Shown here: positions 47,856 through 56,454 of the stretch, one piece after another
Layout of the letters: every line of letters begins with the position of its first letter
Position numbering within the stretch: the first letter of the stretch is position 1
Source: Nocardioides deserti
GTDB taxonomy: Bacteria; Actinomycetota; Actinomycetes; Propionibacteriales; Nocardioidaceae
Direction: 5' to 3'
NCBI RefSeq assembly: GCF_014266025.1
Contig: NZ_JACMYC010000001.1
Span: 496,001 to 560,000, forward strand
DNA: 64,000 nucleotides
Program-made: the position numbers and the translations under genes
The notes under the pieces: model-generated
Databases searched by the model: none
What the model saw: the letters and a program-made list of their open reading frames with translations, nothing else
Told to the model about the DNA's origin: nothing

Positions 47856-48090
47856 GAGTGGGGGTCCTCCCGGATGGGTCCGACGGCGACGTGGGCCCTG
47901 GGGCCAGTGCCCTCAAGGCTACGGCCGCACGCGCCGTGCTCCCGACCGACGCGATCCCTGCGGACCGAAGATGGGTGGTGCAACCCATCCGGTCGCCGCG
48001 TTGTTCCGGGACGTCGACGAGAGGGCTGGCGCGCCCGGGGGGCGAGCCGGTTGCGCGGGTGCCCGGGAGGACGCGCTAGGGTCCGGGTCA

Positions 48091-48255
48091 GCCAGTCGTA
48101 CTCCCTTGTGGAGTCAGGGAATCCGGTGTGAATCCGGAGCTGACGCGCAGCGGTGAGGGGACGGGACGGACACGCCGGCAACGGCAGCCACTGGGGCCCT
48201 CGGGTCCTGGGAAGGCGTCCACTCCCGGTTGATCCGAGTCCGAAGACCTGCTGGC
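48091..48255 (+). ncRNA. cobalamin (adenosylcobalamin/methylcobalamin) riboswitch
   Basis: Class-defining elements are in order. P1 arms are gccag (48091) and ctggc (48251). The ligand-binding core is gggaatccggtgtgaatccgg (48117-48137), followed by agctgacgcgcagcggt. The B12 box is gccactgg (48187), and the 3' consensus is gatccgagtccgaagacctg. It precedes the cobG-bluB operon on the same strand, 76 bp upstream of the first start codon, so cobalamin should repress synthesis of its own pathway. Confidence 0.95.
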
Positions 48256-48283
48256 CTCGACGACGCCCGTCGTCGGGTCGAGG
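48255..48283 (+). promoter_or_regulatory. hairpin in the riboswitch expression platform
   Basis: cctcgacgacg pairs with cgtcg(gg)tcgagg: a 6-bp outer and 5-bp inner stem with a two-base bulge, immediately after the aptamer's closing P1 strand. No T-tract follows, so it may be an inefficient or factor-assisted terminator, or part of a translational switch acting on the cobG ribosome site. Confidence 0.45.
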
Positions 48284-48330
48284 TGGGTCTCGCGTTCGGA
48301 CCCCGACTCCGAGCAAGGTGACGCTTCCCG

Positions 48331-49197
48331 GTGAACCGGTTCCGACCTGACCGCTGCCCCGGCGCGCTGCGCCCCTGGCCCGCCGACGACGGGCTTCTGG
48401 TGCGGCTGCGCCTGCCCGGTGGGCGGGTGCCGGCCGCCTCCCTGCTGGCGCTCGCCGAGGTGGCCGAGCGGTACGGCGACGGTCGGGTGCACGTCACCGG
48501 CCGCGCCAACCTCCAGGTCCGCGCGCTGCCGGGCGAGCCGGACGGGGGAGCCGGCCCTGCGCGGCTGCGGCCCGACGTGCTCGCCGCGGTCGAGGCGACC
48601 GGCCTGCTGCCGAGCCGCACCCACGACCTCGCCCGCAACCTGATGGCATCGCCGCAGACCGGGCTCGCCGGTGGCCGGGCCGACCTGCGGCGACTCGTCG
48701 ACGGCCTCGACGCGACGCTGCTCGCCGACCCCGCGCTCGGCGGGCTGCCCGGGCGCTTCCTGCTCGTCCTCGACGACCGCGGCGACCTCGCGGACCGCTC
48801 GTGCGACCTCGGCGTGGTGGCCCTCGACGCGGAGCTCGGCCAGCTGCGCGTGGGGGACGGCTGGGGGCCGGTCGTGCCGCTCGCGGACGCTCCACGGACG
48901 GTCGTCGACCTCGCCCGGCGGTTCCTCGACGTCCGGGGCGATGGGCCCGACGCGCCGTGGCACGTCGCCGAGCTGGTCGAGCCGCTGGTCGAGCCGTGCC
49001 CGCCCGACCCCGGACTCCCACCGCCCGCACCCGCACCGCCGTACGGCGTCGTGCCCGGCGGTGTCCACGAACCCGTCCCCGACGACGGCCTCGACCGGGC
49101 CGCCGTCGAGCGACTCACCGCCGCCGCACCCGTCCTCGTCGTCACGCCGTGGCGTGGCGTCCTCGTCCCCGGCCCACCTAACGAGGAGTCCCGTTGA
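48331..49197 (+). CDS. cobG: cobalamin biosynthesis protein CobG-like (short, lacks Fe-S motif)
   Basis: First gene after the riboswitch, 288 aa. It starts like precorrin-3B synthase/NiR-SiR ferredoxin-like proteins (DRCPGALRPWPADDG, then ASLLALAEVAERYGDGRVHVTGRANLQVRALPG). CobG inserts oxygen during ring contraction in the aerobic B12 pathway. The family's four-Cys [4Fe-4S] pattern (C-x5-C...C-x3-C) is absent and only about half the usual 400-plus residues are present. Cys occurs only at about residues 9, 165 and 231. Either it is a compact, cluster-free variant or it is degenerate. The C-terminus is Pro-rich and ends LVVTPWRGVLVPGP, the strand expected at the end of this family. Confidence 0.75.
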   Translation: MNRFRPDRCPGALRPWPADDGLLVRLRLPGGRVPAASLLALAEVAERYGDGRVHVTGRANLQVRALPGEPDGGAGPARLRPDVLAAVEATGLLPSRTHDLARNLMASPQTGLAGGRADLRRLVDGLDATLLADPALGGLPGRFLLVLDDRGDLADRSCDLGVVALDAELGQLRVGDGWGPVVPLADAPRTVVDLARRFLDVRGDGPDAPWHVAELVEPLVEPCPPDPGLPPPAPAPPYGVVPGGVHEPVPDDGLDRAAVERLTAAAPVLVVTPWRGVLVPGPPNEESR

Positions 49198-49859
49198 GCA
49201 CGCCCACCCGCCCCCGCCACCACTACACGTACGTCGACCGGGGCGCCGACATCTACCGCGACTCCTTCGCGACCATCCGCCGCGAGGCGGACCTGTCCGC
49301 GGTGCCGCCCAGCGCGGAGCGGCTCGCGGTGCGGATGATCCACGGCAGCGGCCAGGTCGACCTGGCCGCTGACCTCGTGGTCGACCCGCGGCTGGTGCCG
49401 GCCGCGCGGGCGGCGCTCGAGGCGGGCGCGCCGATCCTCTGCGACGCGACGATGGTCGTCCGCGGGGTGACCCGCAGCCGGCTGCCCGCCGACAACGAGG
49501 TGCTCTGCCTGCTCGAGGACCCCCGCGTGCCCGGCTTGGCCCAGGAGTGGGGCACCACCCGCACCGCGGCCGCGGTGTCGCTGTGGGAGCCATGGTTGGA
49601 GGGGGCCGTCGTCGCGATCGGCAACGCCCCGACCGCGCTCTTCCACCTGCTCGAGATGCTCGTCGACGGCGCGCCGCGGCCGGCGGCGGTCGTCGGCTGC
49701 CCAGTGGGCTTCATCGGCGCCGCCGAGTCCAAGCAGGGGCTGGTCGACCTCGCCGCCGACCACGGCATCGACGTCCCCTTCGTCACCGTCCGCGGCCGCC
49801 GCGGCGGCTCGGCGATGACGTCGTCCGCGCTCAACGCGATCGCCCAGGAGGAGGAGTGA
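49194..49859 (+). CDS. cobH: precorrin-8X methylmutase
   Basis: Moves the C-11 methyl group to C-12, giving hydrogenobyrinic acid. The 221-aa sequence shows YTYVDRGADIYRDSFATIRREADL, the catalytic-His motif RMIHGSGQVDLAADLV, ILCDATMVVRGVTR and AVVGCPVGFIGAAESKQGL. It begins with a TTG (49194) that overlaps the cobG stop (TTGA) and has a good gaggag ribosome site, so the unusual start is well supported. Confidence 0.93.
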   Translation: MSTPTRPRHHYTYVDRGADIYRDSFATIRREADLSAVPPSAERLAVRMIHGSGQVDLAADLVVDPRLVPAARAALEAGAPILCDATMVVRGVTRSRLPADNEVLCLLEDPRVPGLAQEWGTTRTAAAVSLWEPWLEGAVVAIGNAPTALFHLLEMLVDGAPRPAAVVGCPVGFIGAAESKQGLVDLAADHGIDVPFVTVRGRRGGSAMTSSALNAIAQEEE

Positions 49860-51379
49860 GGACCGGTCGCTTCGCCGGGGTCGGCGTCGGCCCGGGCGAC
49901 CCCGAGCTGATCACCCGCAAGGCCGCCCGGCTCATCGCGCAGGCCGACGTGGTGGCGTACCACGCCGCCGCCGGCAAGCGCTCCAACGCCCGCCGCATCG
50001 CCGCCGACCTCATCCCGGCGGACGCGGTGGAGGAGGAGCTGACCTACCCCGTGACGACCGGGACGACCACCCACCCCGGCGGCTACGCCGGGGCGATCGC
50101 GGAGTTCTACGAGGCCTCGGCCGCGCGGCTGGCCGCGCACCTCGACGCCGGTCGCGACGTCGTGCTGCTGGCCGAGGGCGACCCGCTGTTCTACGGGTCC
50201 TACATGTACATGCACGACCGCCTCGCCGCGCGCTACGAGGCCGAGGTCGTACCGGGGGTCCCGGCCTTCCTGGCCGCGACGGCGACGGTCGCGAGCCCGC
50301 TGGTCCGGCAGACCGACGTGTTGACCGTGCTCCCGGGCACGCTGCCGGAGCCGGAGCTCGCCCGCCGTCTGGCCGACACCGACGGCGCGGTGATCATGAA
50401 GCTGGGCCGCACGTTCCCCGCCGTCCGCCGCGCCCTGGTCGAGGCCGGTCGTCTCGACCACGCCTTGTACGTCGAGCGGGCCTCGATGCCCGAGGAGCAG
50501 TGGCGACCGGTGGCCGAGGTCGACCCCGCGTCCGTGCCGTACTTCTCGCTCATCGTGGTCACGGGCGACACCCGCAACGGCCGCCGCTCGCGCGACCTCG
50601 CCGCGCCGGCGACGTCCGCCTCGGCGGTCCCACCGATGCCGTCCCGCGGCGCCGCCGAGCTGCTCGTGGTCGGTCTCGGGCCGGGCCCGGAGGGGTGGAT
50701 CACGCCGGAGGCCTCGGCCGCGCTGGCGGAGGTCGACCATGTCGTCGGCTACGGACCGTACGTCGCGCGCGTCCCGCAGCGGGCGGGTCTCACCCGGCAC
50801 GCGTCGGGCAACACCGTGGAGGTCGACCGCGCGCGGCTGGCCCTGGACCTGGCCTGCCGAGGGGAGCGGGTCGCCGTCGTCTCCGGTGGCGACGCGGGGG
50901 TGTTCGGGATGGCGGCGGCGGTCTTCGAGGCGGCCGAGGACCCGGCGTACGCCGCCGTGCCCGTGCGCGTGCTGCCCGGCGTCAGCGCCGTGCAGGCGGT
51001 CGCGGCCCGGGCGGGCGCGCCGGTGGGCGCGGACTTCGCGGTGGTGAGCCTCTCGGACCGGCTCAAGCCCTGGGAGGTGGTCGAGCGGCGGCTGCGCGCG
51101 ATCGCCGAGGCCGACCTCGTGCTGGCCGTCTACAACCCCGCCTCGCGGAGCCGGACCGACCAGGTCGCGGTGGCTCGCGCCGTGCTGCTCGAGCACCGGT
51201 CGCCGGAGACGGTCGTGGTCGTCGGGCGTGACGTCGGGCGGGCCGAGGAGTCGCTGACCGTCACCACGCTCGGCGAGCTCGATCCGGCGACGATCGACAT
51301 GAAGTGCCTGCTCATCGTGGGCGCCTCCTCGACGCGAGTGTCGGCGGCGGGCGTGTGGACGCCGAGGTACGTCCGGTGA
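49856..51379 (+). CDS. cobIJ: precorrin-2 C20-methyltransferase / precorrin-3B C17-methyltransferase fusion
   Basis: Two SAM-dependent tetrapyrrole methyltransferases in one 507-aa chain. Residues 1-245 are CobI: GVGVGPGDPELITRKAARLI, LLAEGDPLFYGSYMYMHDRL and PGVPAFLAATATVASPLV. After an Ala/Ser/Pro linker (about 238-260), residues 262-507 are CobJ: VVGLGPGPEGWITPEASAAL, VVSGGDAGVFGMAAAVFE, LPGVSAVQAVAARAGAP and YNPASRSRTDQ. The fused form is frequent in actinobacteria. GTG 49856 overlaps the cobH stop (GTGA). Confidence 0.94.
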   Translation: MRTGRFAGVGVGPGDPELITRKAARLIAQADVVAYHAAAGKRSNARRIAADLIPADAVEEELTYPVTTGTTTHPGGYAGAIAEFYEASAARLAAHLDAGRDVVLLAEGDPLFYGSYMYMHDRLAARYEAEVVPGVPAFLAATATVASPLVRQTDVLTVLPGTLPEPELARRLADTDGAVIMKLGRTFPAVRRALVEAGRLDHALYVERASMPEEQWRPVAEVDPASVPYFSLIVVTGDTRNGRRSRDLAAPATSASAVPPMPSRGAAELLVVGLGPGPEGWITPEASAALAEVDHVVGYGPYVARVPQRAGLTRHASGNTVEVDRARLALDLACRGERVAVVSGGDAGVFGMAAAVFEAAEDPAYAAVPVRVLPGVSAVQAVAARAGAPVGADFAVVSLSDRLKPWEVVERRLRAIAEADLVLAVYNPASRSRTDQVAVARAVLLEHRSPETVVVVGRDVGRAEESLTVTTLGELDPATIDMKCLLIVGASSTRVSAAGVWTPRYVR

Positions 51380-52137
51380 CCGGCTGCTTCCCCGTCCACT
51401 TCGTGGGTGCCGGGCCCGGCGCGGCCGACCTGCTCACGCTGCGGGCAGCCCGGCTCCTGGCCGCGGCCGACCTGGTGCTCTACCCGGGCACCTACCTGGA
51501 CCCCGACGTCCTCGCCCACTGTGGCCCGGGTGCCCGGCTCGTCGACACCCAGGACCTCGACCTCGACGCGATCACCGCTCACCTCGTCGCGGGTGCGCGA
51601 GCGGGGGAGCGGGTCGTCCGGCTCACCTCCGGCGACCCGTCTCTCTACTCCGCGCTGCACGAGCAGGCCCGGCGGCTCGACGCGGCCGGGGTCGCGTGGG
51701 AGGTCACGCCGGGCGTGCCGGCGTACGCCGCCGCGACGGCGCTGGTCGGGCGCGAGCTCACCGTGCCGCACCTCGCCCAGTCCGTCGTGCTCACCCGCAC
51801 CCGCGCCCGGTCGACGCCGATGGGGGAGGGCGAGTCGCTGACCGCCTTCGCCGCGACCGGCGCCACGCTGGTGCTGCACCTGGCGATCAGGCGCACCCGC
51901 GAGCTGGCGGCCGAGCTGGTCCCCGTCGTGGGCGAGGACTGCCCGGTGGTCGTCGTGCACCGCGCCAGCCAACCCGAGGAGCTGGTGCTGCGCGGGACCG
52001 TCGGCTCGATCGCCGACCAGGTCGAGGAGGCCGGCCTGCGGCAGGCGGCGGTCATCCTCGTCGGCCGCGCCCTCGGCGACGCCCGCGACGGGGGCGAGTC
52101 GTTCCTCTACAGCCCCGAGCGCGAGCGGAGGCGCTGA
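51376..52137 (+). CDS. cobM: precorrin-4 C11-methyltransferase
   Basis: A 253-aa SAM methyltransferase with the family N-terminus VHFVGAGPGAADLLTLRAARLLAAADLVLYPGTYLDPDVL, RLTSGDPSLYSALHEQ, TPGVPAYAAATALVGRELTVP and TRTRARSTPMGEGE. GTG 51376 overlaps the CobIJ stop (GTGA). Methylates C-11 of precorrin-4 in the corrin pathway. Confidence 0.93.
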   Translation: MTGCFPVHFVGAGPGAADLLTLRAARLLAAADLVLYPGTYLDPDVLAHCGPGARLVDTQDLDLDAITAHLVAGARAGERVVRLTSGDPSLYSALHEQARRLDAAGVAWEVTPGVPAYAAATALVGRELTVPHLAQSVVLTRTRARSTPMGEGESLTAFAATGATLVLHLAIRRTRELAAELVPVVGEDCPVVVVHRASQPEELVLRGTVGSIADQVEEAGLRQAAVILVGRALGDARDGGESFLYSPERERRR

Positions 52138-52139
52138 CC

Positions 52140-52769
52140 GTGGAGCTGTACGACGCGATCGCGCGCCGCCGTGACACCCGCGCCGAGTTCACCGGCCCGC
52201 CGTCCGCCGAGGCGCTCACCCGCGTCCTCGAGGCGGCGCACCGCGCCCCGAGCGTCGGCATGTCCCAGCCTTGGGTGTTCGTCACCGTCCGCGACCCGGC
52301 CCGGCTCCGGACGTTCCGCGACCACGTCGCCGCCGAGCGGGAGGTCTTCGCCGCCTCGCTCGCCGACGATCCCGGGCGAGCGGCGACGTTCTCGCGGATC
52401 AAGGTCGAGGGGATCGTCGAGGCCGGCCTCGGCCTGGTCGTCGGGTACGACCCGACCACCGCGGGTGAGCGGGTCCTGGGCCGTCACGCGATCGCGGACA
52501 CGGGGCTGTACTCGGTGTGCCTGGCGATCCAGAACCTCTGGCTCGCCGCCACCGCCGAGGGCCTCGGCGTCGGCTGGGTCAGCTTCTACCGCGAGGAGGT
52601 CCTCGCCGACCTCGTCGGCTTCCCCGACCACGTCCGGCCGGTCGCGTGGCTCTGCGTCGGCGAGATCGCCGCGCTGCCCGACGTGCCCGACCTCGAGCGG
52701 TTCGGCTGGCGCTCGCGCACGCCGCTCGTCGTCCACGAGGAGTCCTACGCCGCGCCGCCGGCGGGCTGA
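52140..52769 (+). CDS. bluB: 5,6-dimethylbenzimidazole synthase
   Basis: BluB, the flavin-destroying nitroreductase-fold enzyme that converts reduced FMN to the lower cobalamin ligand. The 209-aa sequence has the RRRDTRAEF start, RAPSVGMSQPWVFV, IKVEGIVEAGLGLVVGYDP, the cap segment and VCLAIQNLWLAATAEGLGVGWVSFYRE, all matching BluB rather than generic nitroreductases. It starts 2 bp after cobM. Its presence in a cobalamin-riboswitch operon fits lower-ligand synthesis. Confidence 0.93.
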   Translation: MELYDAIARRRDTRAEFTGPPSAEALTRVLEAAHRAPSVGMSQPWVFVTVRDPARLRTFRDHVAAEREVFAASLADDPGRAATFSRIKVEGIVEAGLGLVVGYDPTTAGERVLGRHAIADTGLYSVCLAIQNLWLAATAEGLGVGWVSFYREEVLADLVGFPDHVRPVAWLCVGEIAALPDVPDLERFGWRSRTPLVVHEESYAAPPAG

Positions 52770-52791
52770 GGCGGAGCCGGAGGTCGCGTGG

Positions 52792-53529
52792 TCAGGCGGT
52801 CGCGCGGGTCGCTTCCGGACGCGCCCGCCGGGCGACCTCCGACCCGAGGACCATCGTCGGCGCGCTCCACCCGGCCCGACGGGCCAGGGCGACGGCCGCC
52901 AGCTGCGAGCTGACCTCGAGTTTGGCCAGGACGGCCTTGACCTGGGTGCGGACCGTGGCCTCGGAGACCACTCGCACCTGCGCCACCTCGCGGGTGGTCC
53001 GGCCCGCGATGAGGTGCCGCAGCACCTCGGCCTCCTGCGGCGACAGGCGCTCGAGGCGATCCCGTAGGCCGTGCTCGTGGGACTCGCGTCGCTGGTAGGC
53101 CTCGACGAGGCGCCGGCGCTCCGCACGGTCCAGGACGCACTCACCGGCGACGATCCGGCGGATCGTCGACACCACGACGGCCAGCGACTCGCTCTTGGGC
53201 AGCACCACCCGCGCGCCCTTGAGCACGCACTCGCCCGCGCGGGCCTCGTCGAGGGTGTCGGTCAGCACCACCACCGCGGCGCCGGCCCGGGTCATCGGCG
53301 CGATGAGCGCCGCACCGCTGCACGTCGGGCCGAGGTCGGCGTTGATGACCAGCACGTCCGGCCGCAGCTTGAGGACCTGGCTGAGGATGTGCCCGACGCT
53401 CGCCGGCTCACGGGGGATGGGGACGACGCGGTACTGGTAGTGGCACCTCTCGAAGACCACCGCGAGGCTCTCCGTCAGCATCGCGTGCTGATCGGCGACC
53501 ACGACCCTGGGCTGCGTGCATCGCGACAT
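52792..53529 (-). CDS. LuxR-family DNA-binding response regulator
   Basis: A 245-aa protein with an N-terminal receiver-like domain (VVVADQHAMLTESLAVVFE, LVINADLG carrying the probable phospho-acceptor Asp, and the Lys in VVLPKSES). A LuxR-type helix-turn-helix lies near residues 165-225 (LSPQEAEVLRHLIAGRTTREVAQVRVVSEATVRTQVKAVLAKLEV). ATG 53529 follows a strong gggggaaa ribosome site. No histidine kinase is adjacent, so it is an orphan. Of the usual acidic pair near the N-terminus only one Asp (ADQH) is obvious, so phosphorylation may be atypical. It converges on bluB, 22 bp away. Confidence 0.85.
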   Translation of the reverse strand: MSRCTQPRVVVADQHAMLTESLAVVFERCHYQYRVVPIPREPASVGHILSQVLKLRPDVLVINADLGPTCSGAALIAPMTRAGAAVVVLTDTLDEARAGECVLKGARVVLPKSESLAVVVSTIRRIVAGECVLDRAERRRLVEAYQRRESHEHGLRDRLERLSPQEAEVLRHLIAGRTTREVAQVRVVSEATVRTQVKAVLAKLEVSSQLAAVALARRAGWSAPTMVLGSEVARRARPEATRATA

Positions 53530-54217
53530 GTTTCCCCCATGGACCACCGCACCACCCGAGAGAAGCAGTTGCTACTGGCGCCAGGCGAGAATTAGAACCC
53601 CTAGGATCCACGACGCGCGGGGACTAGTACCAATGGACTAGACGATGTGCCCGTTCGGGTAGGTGTCCCCTCGGCCGCTACGTGGTGCCGCGCTCGGCGG
53701 CGATCTCGAGGAGACGTTGCGAGGTTCTCGAACCTGTGCCGCCCGATCACGGCTATGTTCGTCCCTGAACCGCCGGGGACCCGAGACCCCGGCGGTTCCT
53801 CCATGTGTGCTCGGTGCGTGCGCCGGAGCCGGCCTGGGCCCGGGCGTCAGGCCGGGACGAAGAGGCTCTCCAGCCAGGCCGGCCAGGGCTACGTTCGTCC
53901 GATGACGCACTCCGATCTCGGAGGAGCCGTCGTCGAGGCGCCACCCTCCGTGGTCTTCGCTGCGCTACTTCAAGGAACTAGCCCTGGGCGTTGGCCAACC
54001 GCCCGGCGGCCACCGCCGCTCGGAGCATCGCCGCCGAGCACTCAGCCGCCACAGGAGGTATCGCCGGCGGCGCCGCGCCCATCTCGGTAGTCCAGTCACT
54101 CGTTCCGAGGAGCGTCGAGCTGGCGTCGCAGTGCGCTCATCGGCAGACCAGCGGGACTCTTCCCGCTTGGAGGCGGCGGAAAGTCGTTCATCGAGGCATC
54201 GGCGGACCCTCGCCCCT
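53530..54217. other. 688-bp region without a supported gene; contains a strong hairpin and repeats
   Basis: Holds the luxR promoter region with two ggactag repeats (53621 and 53635, 14 bp apart). A perfect 11-bp stem aaccgccgggg/ccccggcggtt lies at 53768-53797. A repeated block ggctatgttcgtcc (53751) and ggctacgttcgtcc (53888) is also present. Short open frames exist but have no recognisable product and look like remnants. From here the sequence loses the dense packing seen to the left. Confidence 0.5.
53768..53797. terminator. strong stem-loop, terminator-like
   Basis: Perfect 11-bp inverted repeat aaccgccgggg-(8 nt)-ccccggcggtt ending with a tt. It lies 4 bp after the repeated ggctatgttcgtcc block. 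No gene ends here, so it may terminate a small RNA or be a leftover terminator of a lost gene. Confidence 0.5.
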
Positions 54218-54868
54218 TCATCGACTCGACGGGCTCAAGGCGTGCTGCACGGCAAGGACAGGGCTCGCCAGCACAGGCGTCTGGAGATCGCTGAGCGTCG
54301 TGGTGGCGCCCATCATGCTCGCCTGGGCCAGGACGACGACGTCCACGCGGTCGGCGATGGAGCGAGCGGCATGCGCAACTTGTCGCAGGTAGTCCTCATG
54401 GTCCCCGGCCTCGAAAGCCGCCCATGCGTCCGGTACCTCGACGTCGATGATCGTCGGAGACGCGCCTTCGCGCCGCGCCTCGGCGGCGAGCAGTGCACGG
54501 GTCGGCTCGAGCGTGGACTCCAACGCGACGATGACGCCTATACGCGCCCCAGCCCGGACAGCCGCGCGTGCCATCGGCCGGTCCACGCGGACGACCGGCA
54601 CAGGTAGACGCCCTCCCAGGGCTTCGGCGACGGACCCGAGTGTGGAGCAGGTGCAGACGACTATGTCCACGTCGTCATCGGCGAGTCGGCGGAGGGCAGC
54701 CAGGGTGGCGTCCTCGACATCCAGGGTAGGGCCGTCCCTGCGCACCTGGTCGAGAAGATCCGGCTCGACCCGGTGCACACAGGACGAACTGGCATCGGCA
54801 TCGCGCAGGAGTGCCTCGAAGGTTGCGACATGGACCTGCGCGGTGTGGAGGAATCCGATGCGTGGCAT
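54218..54868 (-). CDS. aspartate/glutamate racemase family protein
   Basis: A 216-aa protein with the two-lobed Asp/Glu racemase fold. The first lobe carries the first-Cys motif IVVCTCSTLG (C74 in the usual position). In the second lobe the expected second catalytic Cys is replaced: the strand reads VVVLAQASMMG with Ala/Ser. One-Cys members include arylmalonate decarboxylase and hydantoin-type racemases, so racemisation by a two-base Cys mechanism is doubtful. ATG 54868. Divergent from the MFS gene with 209 bp between; substrate unknown. Confidence 0.8.
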   Translation of the reverse strand: MPRIGFLHTAQVHVATFEALLRDADASSSCVHRVEPDLLDQVRRDGPTLDVEDATLAALRRLADDDVDIVVCTCSTLGSVAEALGGRLPVPVVRVDRPMARAAVRAGARIGVIVALESTLEPTRALLAAEARREGASPTIIDVEVPDAWAAFEAGDHEDYLRQVAHAARSIADRVDVVVLAQASMMGATTTLSDLQTPVLASPVLAVQHALSPSSR

Positions 54869-55077
54869 CTCGCCAGTGTTCCAGCGAGCCAGGGACGCGT
54901 TTCCCTCTGCATGAGCGGACGCTTCGGGCGCACGCCGACAGGCGGCGGATAGAAGCAGGTCGCCGAAGGCGCGGGAGCGGCGTCGCAGCGAAGCCCAGGA
55001 CAGCCTTTCCGGTGGGCAGCGACGGCGCGATGGGGACCCATGTGGTCCCGCCCTGGCTCGGGCCGTAGCGTCCGGGG

Positions 55078-56454
55078 GTGAGCAGTGCGACGTCGAGCGG
55101 CGCTACCAACGGACGCCGTGACGGCATCCTTTCCCCGGCCTACCTGGCGACGACCGTGGGCATGTTCGGGCTGATCGGGTTCGTGGCCTTCGAGGCGATG
55201 GCCGTCACGACCGTGATGCCGAGCGTCGCCCGCGATCTCGATGGCTTCAGGCTCTACGCGCTCTCCTTCGCGGCACCCTTGGCGAGCGGGGTCGTGGGGA
55301 TGGTCGGCGCCGGTATGTGGAGTGACCGCGCCGGTCCGCGGGCTCCTCTGCTGATCTCGATGGTGCTGTTCTCGCTGGGGCTGCTGACGTGTGGGACCAC
55401 ACCGAGCATGGAGGTGTTGATCGCAGGCCGCGTCCTCCAAGGGCTGGGCGGCGGCGCCCTCGTCGTGGCGCTGTACGTCGTCGTGGGGCTGGTCTACCCG
55501 AGCCTCCTGCAGCCGGCGATCTTCGCCTCGTTCGCGGCTGCTTGGGTGCTGCCGGCTCTCTTCGGACCCGGACTCGCCGCCGTGGTGGCAAGCGCCTTCG
55601 GCTGGCGCTGGGTCTTCACCGGCACGATCCTTCTGGTGCTTGTGGCGCTGATGCTGATCGCACCAGCGCTGCGCCGGATGAAGCCGCACCCGCAGGGCAC
55701 CACCACGCCGTTGTCCCGCCTGGGGTGGGCATGCGTCGCGGCGGTCGGTGTGCTCGCCCTTGCGCTGCTCGGAGCGGACAGCGGTCTGGCCTGGGGCGGC
55801 GCGGTCGGCGCCCTCCTGCTGGTGTTCCTCGCCCTCGCCCGGCTGCTTCCTGCGGGCACGCTGATCGGCGGGCGTGGGCTGCCGGCCGTCGTGGCGACGC
55901 GGGGGCTGCTGAGCGCCGGATTCTTCTGCGCGGAGGCCCACATCGTCTTCGTCCTGCAGGACCGTTGGGACCTTTCGGTCGGTCAGGCCGGCGTCGCACT
56001 CACCCTTGTTGGTCTGGTGTGGGCCCTCTCCAGCCAGGTGCAGTCACGGCTGGGAACCCGCATCACCCATGAGCGGGCGATGCATGCGGGCACCACGGTG
56101 GTCCTGGTCGGCATCGTCACACTGTTCGTCGCTGTGGCTTTCCAGGTCGCCGGAAGCGAGCTGTCCCCGGTGCTGCCGATCGCCGCGTACGTCCTCGCGG
56201 GAGCGGGGATGGGGTTCGCCTACCCCCGGACATCGGTCGCGATGCTGGCAGAGTCGACCGACCGCGACCGCGGTCTGAACTCCTCGGCGCTCTCGGTGGC
56301 CGACTCGCTGGGCGCCGCGCTAGCGCTTTCGGTAGCCGGGGTGGCCTTCGCTGCTGCCGAGCGCGGTGGCATCGACCCGTTCCTGGCGGTCTATGCCTTC
56401 ACTTGCGCCATAGCTGTGCTGGGCGTCCTGATCGCCAGCAGGACCCGGCCCTGA
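55078..56454 (+). CDS. MFS transporter (drug/metabolite exporter type)
   Basis: A 458-aa major-facilitator protein with 12 or more helices. It has motif A-like GMWSDRAGPRAPLLIS after helix 2, GRVLQGLGGGALVVALYVVVG (motif B-like), and FGWRWVFTGTILLVLVALML. The fold resembles DHA-type exporters such as EmrB/QacA, with fewer helices. GTG 55078. Gene density and codon use are looser than in the core genome to the left. Substrate unknown; the racemase-like gene upstream runs the other way. Confidence 0.88.
   Translation: MSSATSSGATNGRRDGILSPAYLATTVGMFGLIGFVAFEAMAVTTVMPSVARDLDGFRLYALSFAAPLASGVVGMVGAGMWSDRAGPRAPLLISMVLFSLGLLTCGTTPSMEVLIAGRVLQGLGGGALVVALYVVVGLVYPSLLQPAIFASFAAAWVLPALFGPGLAAVVASAFGWRWVFTGTILLVLVALMLIAPALRRMKPHPQGTTTPLSRLGWACVAAVGVLALALLGADSGLAWGGAVGALLLVFLALARLLPAGTLIGGRGLPAVVATRGLLSAGFFCAEAHIVFVLQDRWDLSVGQAGVALTLVGLVWALSSQVQSRLGTRITHERAMHAGTTVVLVGIVTLFVAVAFQVAGSELSPVLPIAAYVLAGAGMGFAYPRTSVAMLAESTDRDRGLNSSALSVADSLGAALALSVAGVAFAAAERGGIDPFLAVYAFTCAIAVLGVLIASRTRP

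Noticed and set aside
45006..48131. An open frame of about 1,040 codons opposite mnhA
   Set aside because: Same antisense artefact; residues are mostly Asp, Arg, Glu, His and Gln without any fold signature.
53690..53800. Possible tRNA-like T-arm (ggttctcgaacc) near the island edge
   Set aside because: The T-loop does not match the GTTCRANYC consensus and no acceptor or anticodon arm can be built.
53647..54090. A 147-codon open frame upstream of the racemase gene
   Set aside because: No recognisable domain; composition is Arg/Pro/Ser noise and it spans the strong hairpin.
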